64,000 bases of DNA from Exiguobacterium sp. (GTDB taxonomy: Bacteria > Bacillota > Bacilli > Exiguobacteriales > Exiguobacteriaceae). The stretch lies in assembly GCF_020832205.1 (NCBI RefSeq), contig NZ_JAFIFD010000041.1:1-64000 (forward strand), written 5' to 3'. Below, piece by piece: positions 51,093 to 60,347 of this stretch (the stretch's first letter is position 1; the number at the start of each line of letters is the position of its first letter). Below the pieces are notes generated by a model. That model was not told the origin of the DNA. It did not search any database and saw only the letters and a program-made list of their open reading frames with translations. A program made the translations under genes and the position numbers.

Positions 51093-51117
51093 CCCACCGC
51101 TCGTTTTGAGCGGTGGG
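51093..51117 (+). other. Perfect ten-base-pair hairpin between acpP and rnc
   Basis: CCCACCGCTC (51093-51102) and GAGCGGTGGG (51108-51117) with a five-base loop. It is followed by CATGCTTCTATTTGG, not a T run. It could stabilise acpP mRNA, act as a weak terminator, or be a processing site. Confidence 0.6.
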
Positions 51118-51140
51118 CATGCTTCTATTTGGAGGGAACT

Positions 51141-51920
51141 ATGACAAAGGATAAACGACGGTTTGACCGTCAAGGGTCGGCGCAACGACGCCGACGAAAC
51201 GAGTTGGAACGGGCCCGGATCATCGAGCAGTTCACGGGACTCGAACAACGGCTCGCGGTACAGTTTGCGAACAAAGAGCTGTTGATGCAGGCGTTCACGC
51301 ATTCTTCTTACGTCAATGAACAACGCGGTCTGAAAAAAGACAACGAGCGGTTAGAGTTTCTAGGAGATGCGGTGCTCGAGTTGACAGTGTCTCGCTTCTT
51401 GTATGAGACGTATCCGGAGCGCTCCGAGGGGGAATTAACGAAGTTACGGGCGGCCATCGTTTGTGAGCCTTCGCTCGTGAACTTTGCAGAAGCTTACGCT
51501 TTCTCTGAGTTCATCTTGCTTGGAAAAGGAGAAGAGTTGACCGGGGGACGGAAGCGTCCGGCCTTGCTCGCCGATGTGTTTGAATCATACATCGGGGCGC
51601 TCTATCTCGACCAAGGGATCGAACCAGTCGAACAGTTCCTCGCCGAAGCGGTTTTTCCGAAAGTCTTGGCCGGTGTGTTTGAAGAGCAGACAGACTATAA
51701 GAGTCAGCTCCAAGAGAGCGTGCAACGGGAAGGGCTTGGCCCGGTGACGTACACGATCATCGAAGAGCGAGGCCCGGCTCATAGCCGGGAGTTCGTCGCC
51801 CATGCCCGCCTGTCGGACGATATCGTCGGAGAAGGGGTCGGGCGTTCGAAGAAAGAAGCCGAGCAAATCGCGGCAAAAGAGGCGTTGATTGAATTTAACC
51901 GCCGCTACGCCGATCTATAA
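51141..51920 (+). CDS. rnc: Ribonuclease III
   Basis: Double-strand-specific endoribonuclease for rRNA and mRNA processing. The catalytic signature [14 protein letters not shown] is at residues 68-81; the double-stranded RNA-binding domain covers about 185-255 ([20 protein letters not shown] and [18 protein letters not shown]). A short basic N-terminal tail precedes the core, as in B. subtilis. Length is 259 from ATG 51141 after TTTGGAGGGA. smc and ftsY normally follow; here a small minus-strand gene separates them. Confidence 0.97.
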   Translation: MTKDKRRFDRQGSAQRRRRNELERARIIEQFTGLEQRLAVQFANKELLMQAFTHSSYVNEQRGLKKDNERLEFLGDAVLELTVSRFLYETYPERSEGELTKLRAAIVCEPSLVNFAEAYAFSEFILLGKGEELTGGRKRPALLADVFESYIGALYLDQGIEPVEQFLAEAVFPKVLAGVFEEQTDYKSQLQESVQREGLGPVTYTIIEERGPAHSREFVAHARLSDDIVGEGVGRSKKEAEQIAAKEALIEFNRRYADL

Positions 51921-51924
51921 CGAA

Positions 51925-51957
51925 AAAAAGTGAGCCAAAAAAATTGGCTCACTTTTT
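51925..51957 (+). terminator. Bidirectional terminator between rnc and the UPF0435 gene
   Basis: AAAAAGTGAGCCA and TGGCTCACTTTTT form a near-symmetric stem with A/T runs on both sides, so it can end rnc on the plus strand and the 51965-52159 gene on the minus strand. Confidence 0.92.
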
Positions 51958-51964
51958 CGTTTGG

Positions 51965-52159
51965 TCACGTCAATTGTCCGAGTTCTTCGACGATGCCGTC
52001 GACTTCAGAAATCGACAGTGATGACCGGTTCATCACGTAGTCGTAAATCTCTTTCACGGCGGTGGCGTCGGCGCGGTTATATTCTTCGGCTTTGATGGCG
52101 CCGCGATTGATGATGTTCATCTTGTCGAGAATCTCCTCGATCATTTGTTCGTTCGTCAT
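51965..52159 (-). CDS. UPF0435/DUF1128 family small protein (YfkK-like)
   Basis: 64-residue, acidic, helical protein of unknown function. IEEILDKMNIINRGAIKAEE, IYDYVMNRSS and SISEVDGIVEELGQL match the DUF1128/UPF0435 pattern known from Bacilli. AAAGGGGTACG lies before the ATG (minus strand). In B. subtilis the homologue is elsewhere, so this is a local insertion between rnc and smc. Confidence 0.85.
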   Translation of the reverse strand: MTNEQMIEEILDKMNIINRGAIKAEEYNRADATAVKEIYDYVMNRSSLSISEVDGIVEELGQLT

Positions 52160-52196
52160 GTGTCGTACCCCTTTCTACAGTTCTTTTTAGAATAGC

Positions 52197-52237
52197 ATGA
52201 TTCTAGCATTTTGACGAACTGTCAACTGTGGTAAAAT
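52197..52237. promoter_or_regulatory. Divergent promoter region of smc and the UPF0435 gene
   Basis: Plus strand: TTGACG (52211-52216) and TAAAAT (52232-52237), spacer only 15 bases. Minus strand: TTGACA (52225-52220) and AATCAT (52202-52197), spacer 17. The two -35 elements form the inverted repeat TTGAC-GAACT-GTCAA (52211-52225). Confidence 0.4.
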
Positions 52238-52274
52238 AAACGAATGAATGCTTACTGAGGATAGGATGGTCACG

Positions 52275-55200
52275 ATGCACTTAAAACGAATCGAACTCGC
52301 TGGCTTTAAATCGTTTGCCAAGCGGATTGAACTAGATTTCCGCCCCGGTGTCACCGCTGTGGTTGGACCGAACGGGAGCGGGAAATCAAATATATCGGAT
52401 GCGGTGCGCTGGGTGCTCGGTGAGCAGTCGGCCAAGTCGCTCCGAGGCGCCAAAATGGAAGATGTCATCTTTGCCGGCAGTGAAGGCGAGAACCATCGGA
52501 ACGTCGCCGAAGTGACGCTCGTCCTCGATAACACGGATGCGCATTTACGGCTGCCGTATGAAGAAGTGAGCGTGACCCGGCGTGTGTCCCGCAGCGGCGA
52601 CAGCGATTACTTCATGAACAAAAAGCCGTGCCGACTAAAAGACGTCATCGACTTGTTCATGGATACAGGACTGTCCCGCGACGCGTTCGCGATCATCGGG
52701 CAAGGCCGGGTCGAACAAGTCATCTCCGGGAAGCCGGAAGACCGCCGCGCCGTCATCGAAGAAGCAGCCGGCGTCTTGAAGTATCGGCAACGCAAAAAAC
52801 AAGCCGAGCGCAAGCTTCAAGACACAGAGTTGAACTTGTCACGAGTCGACGACATTTTGTACGAGCTGGCCGACCGTGTCGAACCGCTCCGTGAGCAAGC
52901 TGCGCTCGCTCGGGAATACCAAGTCGCGAAAGCCCGGCACGATGAGCTCGAGACAGGTATCCTCGGAGCCGAGATTGCCGAGCTCGGCGAGAACTTGACC
53001 GCCAGCCGGACCGGGCTCGAGACGGCGACAAGCGAAAAAGCAAAACAAAACACCGTGCTCGAGGCGATCGTCGCCGAACGGACCGAACTTGAGACGACGC
53101 TCGTCAACAAACGAGAAGAACTCGAGGCGCTCCATCACGAAGAACGGACACAAGCGACCGAACTCGAACGGCTCGTCGGTGAGATCAATTTGGCGCAAGC
53201 CCGTGAGGAACACGGTGCCGAGACGAAGGAACGGCTCGAACGGCAACAAGAAGAGTCGGCCGGCGAACTAGAGCAGCTAGACGTACGGCTACAGTCAGCG
53301 CGAGCGGACTTGGCATCGAAACGCACGGCACTCGAAACGATCGAATCGGCGCGAAGCGAACTCGACAAAAAACTCGAGGCCGCATCGCGTGATTTCGACG
53401 CGGAAATCGAGGCGCTCCAAAGCGAAGCGTTCGAACTCGCGACGACTCGGGCCACGCTCACGAATCAACAGAAGCGCGAAGAGCGGGATATCGAGCAGGC
53501 AAAAGAAGCGACCGAACGGTTGCTGCGGGAAAATAAAGATCGGCTTGACGTCCGGACGGAACAGACGGCCGTGCTCAATCAGGAACGAGAGCGTCTCGAA
53601 ACGTCACGCGCGGCGTGGCAGCAACTGCTCGAGCGTGAAGACGAGCTCTCGGCCGAGGCGACGACGCTTCGCGACAAATTGACGCGGGCGGAACAGTCGT
53701 ACCACGACCTCGACCGGCGCCGTCAAAAGACCGAAGACCGCATCGACATGCTCGAACGGATGAAACAATCGTATGAAGGCTACTTCCATGCGGTCAAATT
53801 CGTCTTGAAAGACCGTGGTCCCGGCGTGCTCGGGGCCGTGGCGGAACTGATTCAAGTGCTCCCGACGTACGAGGCCGCCATCGAGACGGCGCTCGGTCAG
53901 ACGCAACAACACATCGTCGTCACCGAAGAATCGGTCGGACGCCGCGAGATCGACAAGTTGCGCCGGGCGAGTGCCGGCCGAGCGACGTTCGTTCCGATGA
54001 CGACCGTCAAGGAGCGTTTCGTCCCATCCGAAGTCGTCCACCGGCTTGAAGCGATGGACGGATTCATTGGGGTCGCATCTGACCTAGTGTCGACAGAAGC
54101 GACGTATGACAAACTGAAACGTTCACTCCTCGGTGCGGTCATCGTCGCCAAGACGCTCGAAGTTGCGAACCGGATCGCCCAGACGACCGGATATCGCTAT
54201 CGCATCGTCACGCTCGACGGGGATATCGTCAACGTCGGCGGTTCGATGACCGGTGGGAGCCGGAAACAAGGCGTCGCGTTGTTCACCCAGTCACGTGAAC
54301 TCGATGATTTGAAACAAGGTCTCACACAAGGGCTCGCCATGCTTCACGAGCAACAGTTGCGCGTGACCGAGTATACGGAGGCACTCGGACGACTCGAGGT
54401 TGAACTTCAGGCGTTACGGGCGGAAAAACGAAACAACGAGAACGCTCTTCGGGAACGCGAAGCGGCATATCGTGAACTTGAACGCGTCAGTCAAGACGCG
54501 AAAGCACAACTAGAACTGTTTGACCACGAGATGAATCGATACGCGAAGACGATTGAGTCGTCGTCAGCAGAACTCGCGCGTCTCTCAGAAGAAATCGCTA
54601 CGACATCGACAAAAGAGACAGCGCTCCGAAAACAACTCGAGTCGCTCCGGGTCGAACAAGCGAAAGGCGCCGAGACGACCGACGAACTGCGTGAGACGTT
54701 GCGTCAAAACGAACTTGACCGTCAGCGGCATACGCTCGAAGTGGAGCGGGTCGAGGCTGAAGCCGAACGGCTCGAGGATGAACGGTTGAAACTCGTCACA
54801 AGGATCGGCCAAGTCGAGGCCGAGCTCGCACGTCTCGCGAGCGGGAAAATCATCTCATCGGCCGAATTGCGCGTCAGCCATGAAGCGGCCATCGGACAAA
54901 TGGAGACGCTCAAACGGCGAATCGATACCGAGACGGCCGGACTGAAGGCGCAAGAAGAGTCGCATCGCATCCTTCGCCAACGCGAGCAGCAAGCGACGGA
55001 TCTGTTGCGCCGCCTTGACGCGGACGTTAGGAAAGCCGAGACGATGCTGAACGAGCTCGAGTTGAAACGGCAGTGGAAGCTCGATGCGCTCGAAGAACGG
55101 GGACTCGTCTTCGAACTTCTTCCGGCACTCGATCTGCCGCTCGAAGAGGCGCGCGAGGAGTTCAAGCTGCTCGTCCGCCAAATCGAGGAGATCGGGCCGG

Positions 55201-55832
55201 TGAACGTGAACGCGATTGAAGAGTTCGACATCGTCAACGAACGTTTCACGTTCCTATCGGAGCAACGCGATGACCTCGTGAGCGCCAAAGAAGATTTGTA
55301 CGACATCATCTCGGAGATGGACCGCGAAGTGACGCGTCTGTTCAGCGAGACGTACACGTCGGTACGCAACCACTTCAAGCAGACGTTCAAAGAGCTGTTC
55401 GGTGGCGGCGAGGCCGATTTGAAATTGATTGACGACGGTGATCTGCTCAATACGGGAATCGATATCGTCGCGAAACCGCCAGGGAAGAAACTGCAAACGC
55501 TCAGCCTGTTGTCAGGCGGGGAGCGGGCACTGACGGCGATCGCTTTACTATTTGCCATCTTGAAGACGCGCCCGGTACCGTTTTGTGTCCTCGATGAAGT
55601 CGAGGCGGCACTTGACGAAGCGAACGTCCATCGCTTCGGCGAGTACGTGCGGACGTTGTCGATCGATACCCAGTTCGTCATCATCACCCACCGCAAAGGG
55701 ACGATGGAGGCGGCTGACATGTTGTACGGCGTGACGATGCAACAAAACGGGGTGTCCGAGGTGCTTTCGGTCGAGTTGGCCGAAGCGAAGCGCGTCGTCG
55801 AGACGGAACAAGAGATGGAGGAATTGACTTGA
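52275..55832 (+). CDS. smc: Chromosome segregation ATPase SMC
   Basis: Condensin subunit that organises and separates chromosomes with ScpA/ScpB. The head starts with Walker A GPNGSGKSN at residues 31-39. Two long coiled coils (about 170-500 and 660-1010) flank the hinge (about 510-650, GPGVLGAVAELIQVLPTYEA). The C-terminal head has the ABC signature LSGGERALTAIALLFAI and Walker B CVLDEVEAALDEANV. Of three ATGs (52248, 52266, 52275) I choose 52275, which gives MHLKRIELAGFKSFA as in B. subtilis. Length is 1185. It overlaps ftsY by four bases. Confidence 0.97.
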   Translation: MHLKRIELAGFKSFAKRIELDFRPGVTAVVGPNGSGKSNISDAVRWVLGEQSAKSLRGAKMEDVIFAGSEGENHRNVAEVTLVLDNTDAHLRLPYEEVSVTRRVSRSGDSDYFMNKKPCRLKDVIDLFMDTGLSRDAFAIIGQGRVEQVISGKPEDRRAVIEEAAGVLKYRQRKKQAERKLQDTELNLSRVDDILYELADRVEPLREQAALAREYQVAKARHDELETGILGAEIAELGENLTASRTGLETATSEKAKQNTVLEAIVAERTELETTLVNKREELEALHHEERTQATELERLVGEINLAQAREEHGAETKERLERQQEESAGELEQLDVRLQSARADLASKRTALETIESARSELDKKLEAASRDFDAEIEALQSEAFELATTRATLTNQQKREERDIEQAKEATERLLRENKDRLDVRTEQTAVLNQERERLETSRAAWQQLLEREDELSAEATTLRDKLTRAEQSYHDLDRRRQKTEDRIDMLERMKQSYEGYFHAVKFVLKDRGPGVLGAVAELIQVLPTYEAAIETALGQTQQHIVVTEESVGRREIDKLRRASAGRATFVPMTTVKERFVPSEVVHRLEAMDGFIGVASDLVSTEATYDKLKRSLLGAVIVAKTLEVANRIAQTTGYRYRIVTLDGDIVNVGGSMTGGSRKQGVALFTQSRELDDLKQGLTQGLAMLHEQQLRVTEYTEALGRLEVELQALRAEKRNNENALREREAAYRELERVSQDAKAQLELFDHEMNRYAKTIESSSAELARLSEEIATTSTKETALRKQLESLRVEQAKGAETTDELRETLRQNELDRQRHTLEVERVEAEAERLEDERLKLVTRIGQVEAELARLASGKIISSAELRVSHEAAIGQMETLKRRIDTETAGLKAQEESHRILRQREQQATDLLRRLDADVRKAETMLNELELKRQWKLDALEERGLVFELLPALDLPLEEAREEFKLLVRQIEEIGPVNVNAIEEFDIVNERFTFLSEQRDDLVSAKEDLYDIISEMDREVTRLFSETYTSVRNHFKQTFKELFGGGEADLKLIDDGDLLNTGIDIVAKPPGKKLQTLSLLSGGERALTAIALLFAILKTRPVPFCVLDEVEAALDEANVHRFGEYVRTLSIDTQFVIITHRKGTMEAADMLYGVTMQQNGVSEVLSVELAEAKRVVETEQEMEELT

Positions 55833-56830
55833 GCTTTTTTAAAAAATTAAAAGATAAACTGACGACCTCGACACAAGAAGTGTCCCAAAAATTTACGGAC
55901 GGGTTGACGAAGACGCGTGACGGGTTCGCAAGTGCCGTCAACGATCTCGTCTACCGCTTCCGGGAAGTCGATGAGGACTTCTTCGACGAACTTGAAGACT
56001 TGCTCATCCAAGCGGACGTCGGCGTGACGACGACGATGGACCTCGTCGAGGATTTAAAAGAAGAAGTGAAGCGCCGCAACTTGAGAGACCCTGAGGCCGT
56101 CCGTGATGCGCTCGTCGAAGTCGTGGCCAAACGACTCCAAGAAGACGAGTCGGAGCGGGAGTTGAACATGCAAGACGGGTTGACCGTCATCTTGTTCGTC
56201 GGGGTAAACGGTGTTGGGAAGACGACGACGATCGGTAAACTGGCCCATCAGTTGAAGTCAGAAGGTCGCTCGGTCATGCTCGCGGCAGGCGACACGTTCC
56301 GGGCCGGCGCCATCGACCAGCTCCAAGTGTGGGGCGAACGGGCCGGCGTCCCGGTTATCCGTCAGGCGGAAGGGTCTGACCCGGCCGCGGTCGTCTTCGA
56401 TGCCGTCCAGGCGGCGAAGTCGCGCGGCGTCGACGTCCTCATTTGTGACACGGCGGGCCGTCTTCAAAACAAGGTCAACTTGATGAAGGAGCTTGAGAAA
56501 GTGAAGCGCGTCATCGAGCGGGAAATCCCGAACGGACCGCACGAAGTGCTCCTTGCTTTGGATGCAACGACGGGTCAGAACGCGATGATGCAAGCGAAAG
56601 CGTTCCAAGAAGCGACGAACGTGAGCGGGATCGTCTTGACGAAACTCGACGGGACGGCAAAAGGCGGGATCGTGCTCGCGATTCGAAACGAGCTCGATAT
56701 CCCGGTCAAATACGTCGGTCTCGGCGAGAAGATTGATGATTTACAACCGTTCGACCCGGAACAGTTCGTGCTCGGACTATTCGGGGACGTATTTGAAGAA
56801 AAAGCACAACCAAACGATGACCTCGCCTGA
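55829..56830 (+). CDS. ftsY: Signal recognition particle receptor FtsY
   Basis: GTPase that docks SRP-ribosome complexes on the membrane. A short N-terminal extension (about 1-35, FFKKLKDKL, lysine-rich) can act as lipid-binding helix. The NG domain has GVNGVGKTT at 125-133, CDTAGR and TKLDGTAKGG. Length is 333. Translation starts at TTG 55829, which overlaps the smc stop and is preceded by ATGGAGGAA. Its partner Ffh is encoded after ylxM. Confidence 0.97.
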   Translation: MSFFKKLKDKLTTSTQEVSQKFTDGLTKTRDGFASAVNDLVYRFREVDEDFFDELEDLLIQADVGVTTTMDLVEDLKEEVKRRNLRDPEAVRDALVEVVAKRLQEDESERELNMQDGLTVILFVGVNGVGKTTTIGKLAHQLKSEGRSVMLAAGDTFRAGAIDQLQVWGERAGVPVIRQAEGSDPAAVVFDAVQAAKSRGVDVLICDTAGRLQNKVNLMKELEKVKRVIEREIPNGPHEVLLALDATTGQNAMMQAKAFQEATNVSGIVLTKLDGTAKGGIVLAIRNELDIPVKYVGLGEKIDDLQPFDPEQFVLGLFGDVFEEKAQPNDDLA

Positions 56831-56852
56831 CTTTCACTGTTAAGAAAAAAAC

Positions 56853-56881
56853 TTGACAAGAGGTTAGGACGGCTGTACTAT
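56853..56881 (+). promoter_or_regulatory. Sigma-A promoter of ylxM-ffh
   Basis: Consensus TTGACA (56853-56858) and TACTAT (56876-56881) with a 17-base spacer, 45 bases before ylxM. No terminator is seen after ftsY, so read-through may add to it. Confidence 0.82.
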
Positions 56882-56926
56882 TGGTAGTTGTAAAGGGATT
56901 TCACTTAACATGTGGAGGTGGAACGG

Positions 56927-57250
56927 ATGTCGCTCGAAAAGACGAATCGAATGAATTATTTATTCGATTTTTATCAAGCGCTTCTCACGCCGAAACAGCG
57001 CAACTATATGTCTCTTTATTACCTAGATGACTTTTCGCTCGGAGAGATTGCGGAAGAGTTCGAAGTCAGCCGTCAAGCGGTCTACGATAACATAAAGCGT
57101 ACTGAAATGATGCTCGAGCAGTACGAGGAGAAATTAGAGTTGTTCACGAAACACGAACAGCGTCAACTTCTGCTCCAGACGCTCAAACGTCAAGTCGAGC
57201 TTTCACCCGACGCGACGGAGACAATTTCGGCGCTTGAGAATTTAGAGTAG
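56927..57250 (+). CDS. ylxM: YlxM, SRP-associated helix-turn-helix protein
   Basis: 107-residue protein of the UPF0122/YlxM family, with a sigma-70 region-4-like helix-turn-helix (about residues 16-65, [20 protein letters not shown] and [17 protein letters not shown]). In streptococci the homologue binds SRP and changes its GTPase activity; a DNA-binding role has not been shown. ATG 56927 follows GGAGGTGG. The gene sits directly before ffh, as in other Firmicutes. Confidence 0.94.
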   Translation: MSLEKTNRMNYLFDFYQALLTPKQRNYMSLYYLDDFSLGEIAEEFEVSRQAVYDNIKRTEMMLEQYEEKLELFTKHEQRQLLLQTLKRQVELSPDATETISALENLE

Positions 57251-57261
57251 GGGGCTGAAGC

Positions 57262-58602
57262 ATGGCATTTGAAGGATTATCAGAACGATTGCAGGCGTCA
57301 CTTGCGAAGATGCGCGGCAAAGGAAAAATCTCAGAGGCTGATGTCAAAGAGATGATGCGTGAAGTTCGCCTCGCGCTCCTTGAAGCCGACGTCAACTTTA
57401 AAGTCGTCAAACAGTTCGTCAACGACGTGAAAGGACGGGCCATCGGCCAAGACGTCATGAGATCGTTGACGCCAGGACAACAAGTCGTCAAAATCGTTCA
57501 CGAAGAGCTAACGACTTTGATGGGTAGCGATGTCGTCCCGATCACCTTTAGTTCGAAACCGCCGACGGTCGTCATGATGGTCGGATTACAAGGTGCGGGG
57601 AAAACGACGACGACCGGCAAGCTAGCGAACTTGATTCGCAAAAAGCATAACCGGAGTCCGCTCCTCGTCGCGGCCGATATTTATCGTCCCGCGGCCATCA
57701 AGCAGCTCGAGACGCTCGGCAAACAGCTCGATTTACCGGTCTTCTCACTTGGCGATCAAGTGAAACCGGAAGAGATTGTGACGAAAGCGCTCGAGCACGC
57801 CAAAACAAATCATCACGATTTCGTGTTGATAGATACGGCCGGTCGCCTTCACATTGACGAGACGCTCATGGGTGAGCTCGAAAACGTGAAAGCGATCGCC
57901 AAACCAAATGAAATCTTCCTCGTCGTCGATGCGATGACGGGACAAGATGCGGTCAACGTGGCCGACAGTTTCAATGAGTTGCTCGGGATTACCGGGGTCG
58001 TGCTCACAAAGCTCGACGGAGACACACGCGGAGGGGCAGCCCTTTCAATTAAGGCAGTCACGGGAGCGCCGATTAAATTCGTCGGTCTCGGTGAAAAGTT
58101 GGATGCCCTCGAACCTTTCCATCCGGAACGCATGGCGTCACGGATTCTCGGAATGGGAGATGTGCTCACGCTCATTGAAAAAGCCGAGTCACAGATGGAC
58201 CAAGATGCCGCCAAAGAGCTCGAGAGCAAAATGCGCGATGCATCGTTCACGTTCGATGATTTTATCGAGCAATTGGGTCAAGTGAAAAACATGGGCCCGA
58301 TTGATGAGTTACTTTCGATGTTACCTGGTGCAGGTAAGATGAAAGGGTTGAAGAACGTCCAAATCGACGAGAAACAACTCGATCACGTCGAGGCGATCAT
58401 CCGCTCGATGACGAAGCATGAGCGCGCGAATCCAGAAGTGCTCAACGCGAGTCGTCGTAAGCGAATCGCAAAAGGAAGCGGTCGCTCCATCCAGGAAGTG
58501 AACCGTCTCATCAAACAGTTCGACGACATGAAGAAGCTGATGAAGCAAATGTCGGGACAAATGAAAGGGAAGAAAAAAGGCCTCGGTCTTCCATTCTTCT
58601 AA
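57262..58602 (+). CDS. ffh: Signal recognition particle protein Ffh
   Basis: SRP54-type GTPase that binds signal sequences and SRP RNA. The NG domain has GLQGAGKT at residues 108-115, DTAGRL and TKLDGDTRGGAAL. The C-terminal M domain (about 300-446) is rich in methionine and includes the RNA-binding GSGRSIQEVNRLIKQF. Length is 446. TAGGGGGC precedes ATG 57262. It has no terminator; the rpsP promoter follows at once. Confidence 0.97.
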   Translation: MAFEGLSERLQASLAKMRGKGKISEADVKEMMREVRLALLEADVNFKVVKQFVNDVKGRAIGQDVMRSLTPGQQVVKIVHEELTTLMGSDVVPITFSSKPPTVVMMVGLQGAGKTTTTGKLANLIRKKHNRSPLLVAADIYRPAAIKQLETLGKQLDLPVFSLGDQVKPEEIVTKALEHAKTNHHDFVLIDTAGRLHIDETLMGELENVKAIAKPNEIFLVVDAMTGQDAVNVADSFNELLGITGVVLTKLDGDTRGGAALSIKAVTGAPIKFVGLGEKLDALEPFHPERMASRILGMGDVLTLIEKAESQMDQDAAKELESKMRDASFTFDDFIEQLGQVKNMGPIDELLSMLPGAGKMKGLKNVQIDEKQLDHVEAIIRSMTKHERANPEVLNASRRKRIAKGSGRSIQEVNRLIKQFDDMKKLMKQMSGQMKGKKKGLGLPFF

Positions 58603-58610
58603 TAAAACTT

Positions 58611-58639
58611 TTGTCAGTCGGACGAAAAAGCAGTATACT
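58611..58639 (+). promoter_or_regulatory. Sigma-A promoter of rpsP
   Basis: TTGTCA (58611-58616) and TATACT (58634-58639) with a 17-base spacer, 45 bases before rpsP. Confidence 0.83.
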
Positions 58640-58683
58640 ATTAAAGTTGTCAATTCTTAAACACATGATGGAGGTATATTACC

Positions 58684-58959
58684 ATGGCAGTTAAAATTCG
58701 TCTCAAGCGCATGGGCGCAAAAAAATCACCTTTTTACCGGATCGTTGTCGCTGATTCACGTTCACCACGTGATGGCCGCTTCATCGAGCAAGTAGGACAC
58801 TACAACCCGGTTGCAAAACCTGAAGCAGAAGTTCGCATCGACGAAGAACTCGCTCTCAAATGGTTGGCAGACGGCGCTAAGCCATCTGACACAGTTCGTA
58901 ACTTGTTCTCTAAAGCAGGGATCATGGAGAAATTCCACAACGCGAAAAACGCGAAGTAA
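58684..58959 (+). CDS. rpsP: 30S ribosomal protein bS16
   Basis: 91-residue ribosomal protein; [20 protein letters not shown] and [19 protein letters not shown] are the family signatures. ATGGAGG lies upstream of ATG 58684. In most Bacilli khpA (ylqC) and ylqD come next; here a terminator and rimM follow. Confidence 0.98.
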   Translation: MAVKIRLKRMGAKKSPFYRIVVADSRSPRDGRFIEQVGHYNPVAKPEAEVRIDEELALKWLADGAKPSDTVRNLFSKAGIMEKFHNAKNAK

Positions 58960-58965
58960 TGCTGT

Positions 58966-58996
58966 GGCCGACCTTTTATGGGGTCGGCCTATTTTT
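58966..58996 (+). terminator. Intrinsic terminator between rpsP and rimM
   Basis: GGCCGACC (58966-58973) and GGTCGGCC (58982-58989) with an eight-base loop and TATTTTTG. The rimM Shine-Dalgarno GAGGAGGG follows directly. Partial termination would favour rpsP over rimM-trmD. Confidence 0.85.
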
Positions 58997-59011
58997 GTGA
59001 GGAGGGATACA

Positions 59012-59527
59012 ATGGATTGGTTGTACGTTGGAAAGATTGCCAATACGCACGGGTTAAAAGGGGAGCTGAAAGTGCTCGCCGCCACCGATTTCCCCGAGGA
59101 GCGCTTTAAAAAGGGCAGTACGCTCTATCTGGACGTCGACGGTAAGAAGATGCCGTTTGAAGTGACGACGTATCGTCCGCACAAACAGTTCCATCTCGTC
59201 ACGTTCAAAGGGCTCGAGAACATCAACCTTGTCGAGAAGTATAAAGGGATGAAGCTGTACGTCCATGCCGAGCATGTGCATGAGCTTCCGGAACATGAAT
59301 TTTATTACCATGAGATCATCGGCTGCGAGGCGATCGTCGACGGGAACGTCATCGGCGTCGTCGACGACATCTTTGAGACAGGCGCGAATGACGTCTGGGT
59401 CATCAAGCGCCCTGGCAAACCGGACGCGCTCATCCCGTACATCGAGTCGGTCGTAAGTGAGATCGACGTGGATGCGAAGCGTGTCATCATCACCCCGATT
59501 CCGGGAATGATCGACGATGAAGATTGA
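59012..59527 (+). CDS. rimM: 16S rRNA processing protein RimM
   Basis: Ribosome-maturation factor for the 30S head; it binds protein uS19. The N-terminal RimM domain starts with [20 protein letters not shown], and the C-terminal PRC-barrel part includes [17 protein letters not shown] and LIPYIESVV. Length is 171 from ATG 59012 after GGAGGG; the frame is open upstream inside rpsP without homology. It overlaps trmD by 11 bases. Confidence 0.96.
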   Translation: MDWLYVGKIANTHGLKGELKVLAATDFPEERFKKGSTLYLDVDGKKMPFEVTTYRPHKQFHLVTFKGLENINLVEKYKGMKLYVHAEHVHELPEHEFYYHEIIGCEAIVDGNVIGVVDDIFETGANDVWVIKRPGKPDALIPYIESVVSEIDVDAKRVIITPIPGMIDDED

Positions 59528-60233
59528 TGTCTTGACACTTTTCCCCGACATGTTCGCCCCGCTCGACCATTCAATCGTCGGACGGGCGCGCACGATCGGA
59601 CAACTAGAAGTGAACTACATCAATTTCCGTGACTATTCGACGAACAAGCATCAGAAAGTCGATGACTATCCGTACGGCGGGGGAGCGGGCATGTTGCTGA
59701 CGCCCCAACCGATCTTCGACGCGTACGACGCGATCGAGAAGACGCGGCCCCGGGTCATCATCACGACACCTACGGGCCGACCGTTCACCCAACGTGTGGC
59801 CGAGGAATGGGCGAAGGAAGACCATCTCATCTTTTTGTGCGGTCATTACGAAGGGTTCGACCAACGGATTCATGATGAACTCGCGACAGACGAAGTGTCG
59901 ATCGGGGACTTCGTCTTGACCGGCGGTGAACTCGCGGCGATGGTCATGATCGATGCGACGGTCCGCCTGTTGCCTGACGTCTTAGGGGCCCAGGCGAGCC
60001 ATGAGGACGATTCGTTCTCGACCGGACTGCTCGAATACCCGCATTACACGCGTCCTGCCGACTTTCGCGGCTTGAAGGTGCCTGACGTCTTGTTGTCGGG
60101 CAATCATGCGAAAATCGAGACGTGGCGCCGGGAGCAGTCGCTGTTGCGGACGCATCGGCGCCGGCCCGATTTGCTCGAGCAGGCCGGATTGACGGAAACC
60201 GATAAAAAGTTTCTCGAGTCGTTGCGCGATTGA
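59517..60233 (+). CDS. trmD: tRNA (guanine-N1-)-methyltransferase TrmD
   Basis: Makes m1G37 in tRNAs that read CNN codons, preventing +1 frameshifts. SPOUT-family knot signatures are visible: [48 protein letters not shown] and [19 protein letters not shown]. Length is 238. The start lies inside rimM. The promoter for rplS overlaps its end. Confidence 0.97.
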   Translation: MKIDVLTLFPDMFAPLDHSIVGRARTIGQLEVNYINFRDYSTNKHQKVDDYPYGGGAGMLLTPQPIFDAYDAIEKTRPRVIITTPTGRPFTQRVAEEWAKEDHLIFLCGHYEGFDQRIHDELATDEVSIGDFVLTGGELAAMVMIDATVRLLPDVLGAQASHEDDSFSTGLLEYPHYTRPADFRGLKVPDVLLSGNHAKIETWRREQSLLRTHRRRPDLLEQAGLTETDKKFLESLRD

Positions 60234-60250
60234 ACAATTTATGCTATGTT
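60222..60250 (+). promoter_or_regulatory. Candidate extended -10 promoter for rplS
   Basis: TTGCGC (60222-60227) and TATGTT (60245-60250) are 17 bases apart, and TG one base before the -10 (TGCTATGTT) makes it an extended -10 element. It overlaps the trmD stop codon. Confidence 0.5.
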
Positions 60251-60254
60251 TGAG

Positions 60255-60347
60255 CATGTGGGTTAACCCCGCCGATTACCGATGTTCCGCTATTGGATGC
60301 CTGGGCATATGAAGATATGAACATTGAAGAAAAAGGAGAATACATTC
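60255..60347 (+). promoter_or_regulatory. Probable L19 (rplS) 5' leader element
   Basis: The roughly 90-base leader has a GTGGGTTAACCCCGCC block (60259-60274), then GATTACCGATG and a GGATGCC segment, and ends with an AAAAAGGAGA Shine-Dalgarno. Its position and look recall the Rfam L19 leader of Firmicutes, which is thought to let the ribosomal protein control its own mRNA. I could not check the covariance model or draw a full structure, so the assignment is tentative. Confidence 0.5.

Noticed and set aside
54722-55720. Long open frame of about 330 codons on the minus strand inside smc
   Set aside because: It is serine- and arginine-rich, has no family features or Shine-Dalgarno, and mirrors the strongly conserved smc frame; it is a by-product of codon bias.
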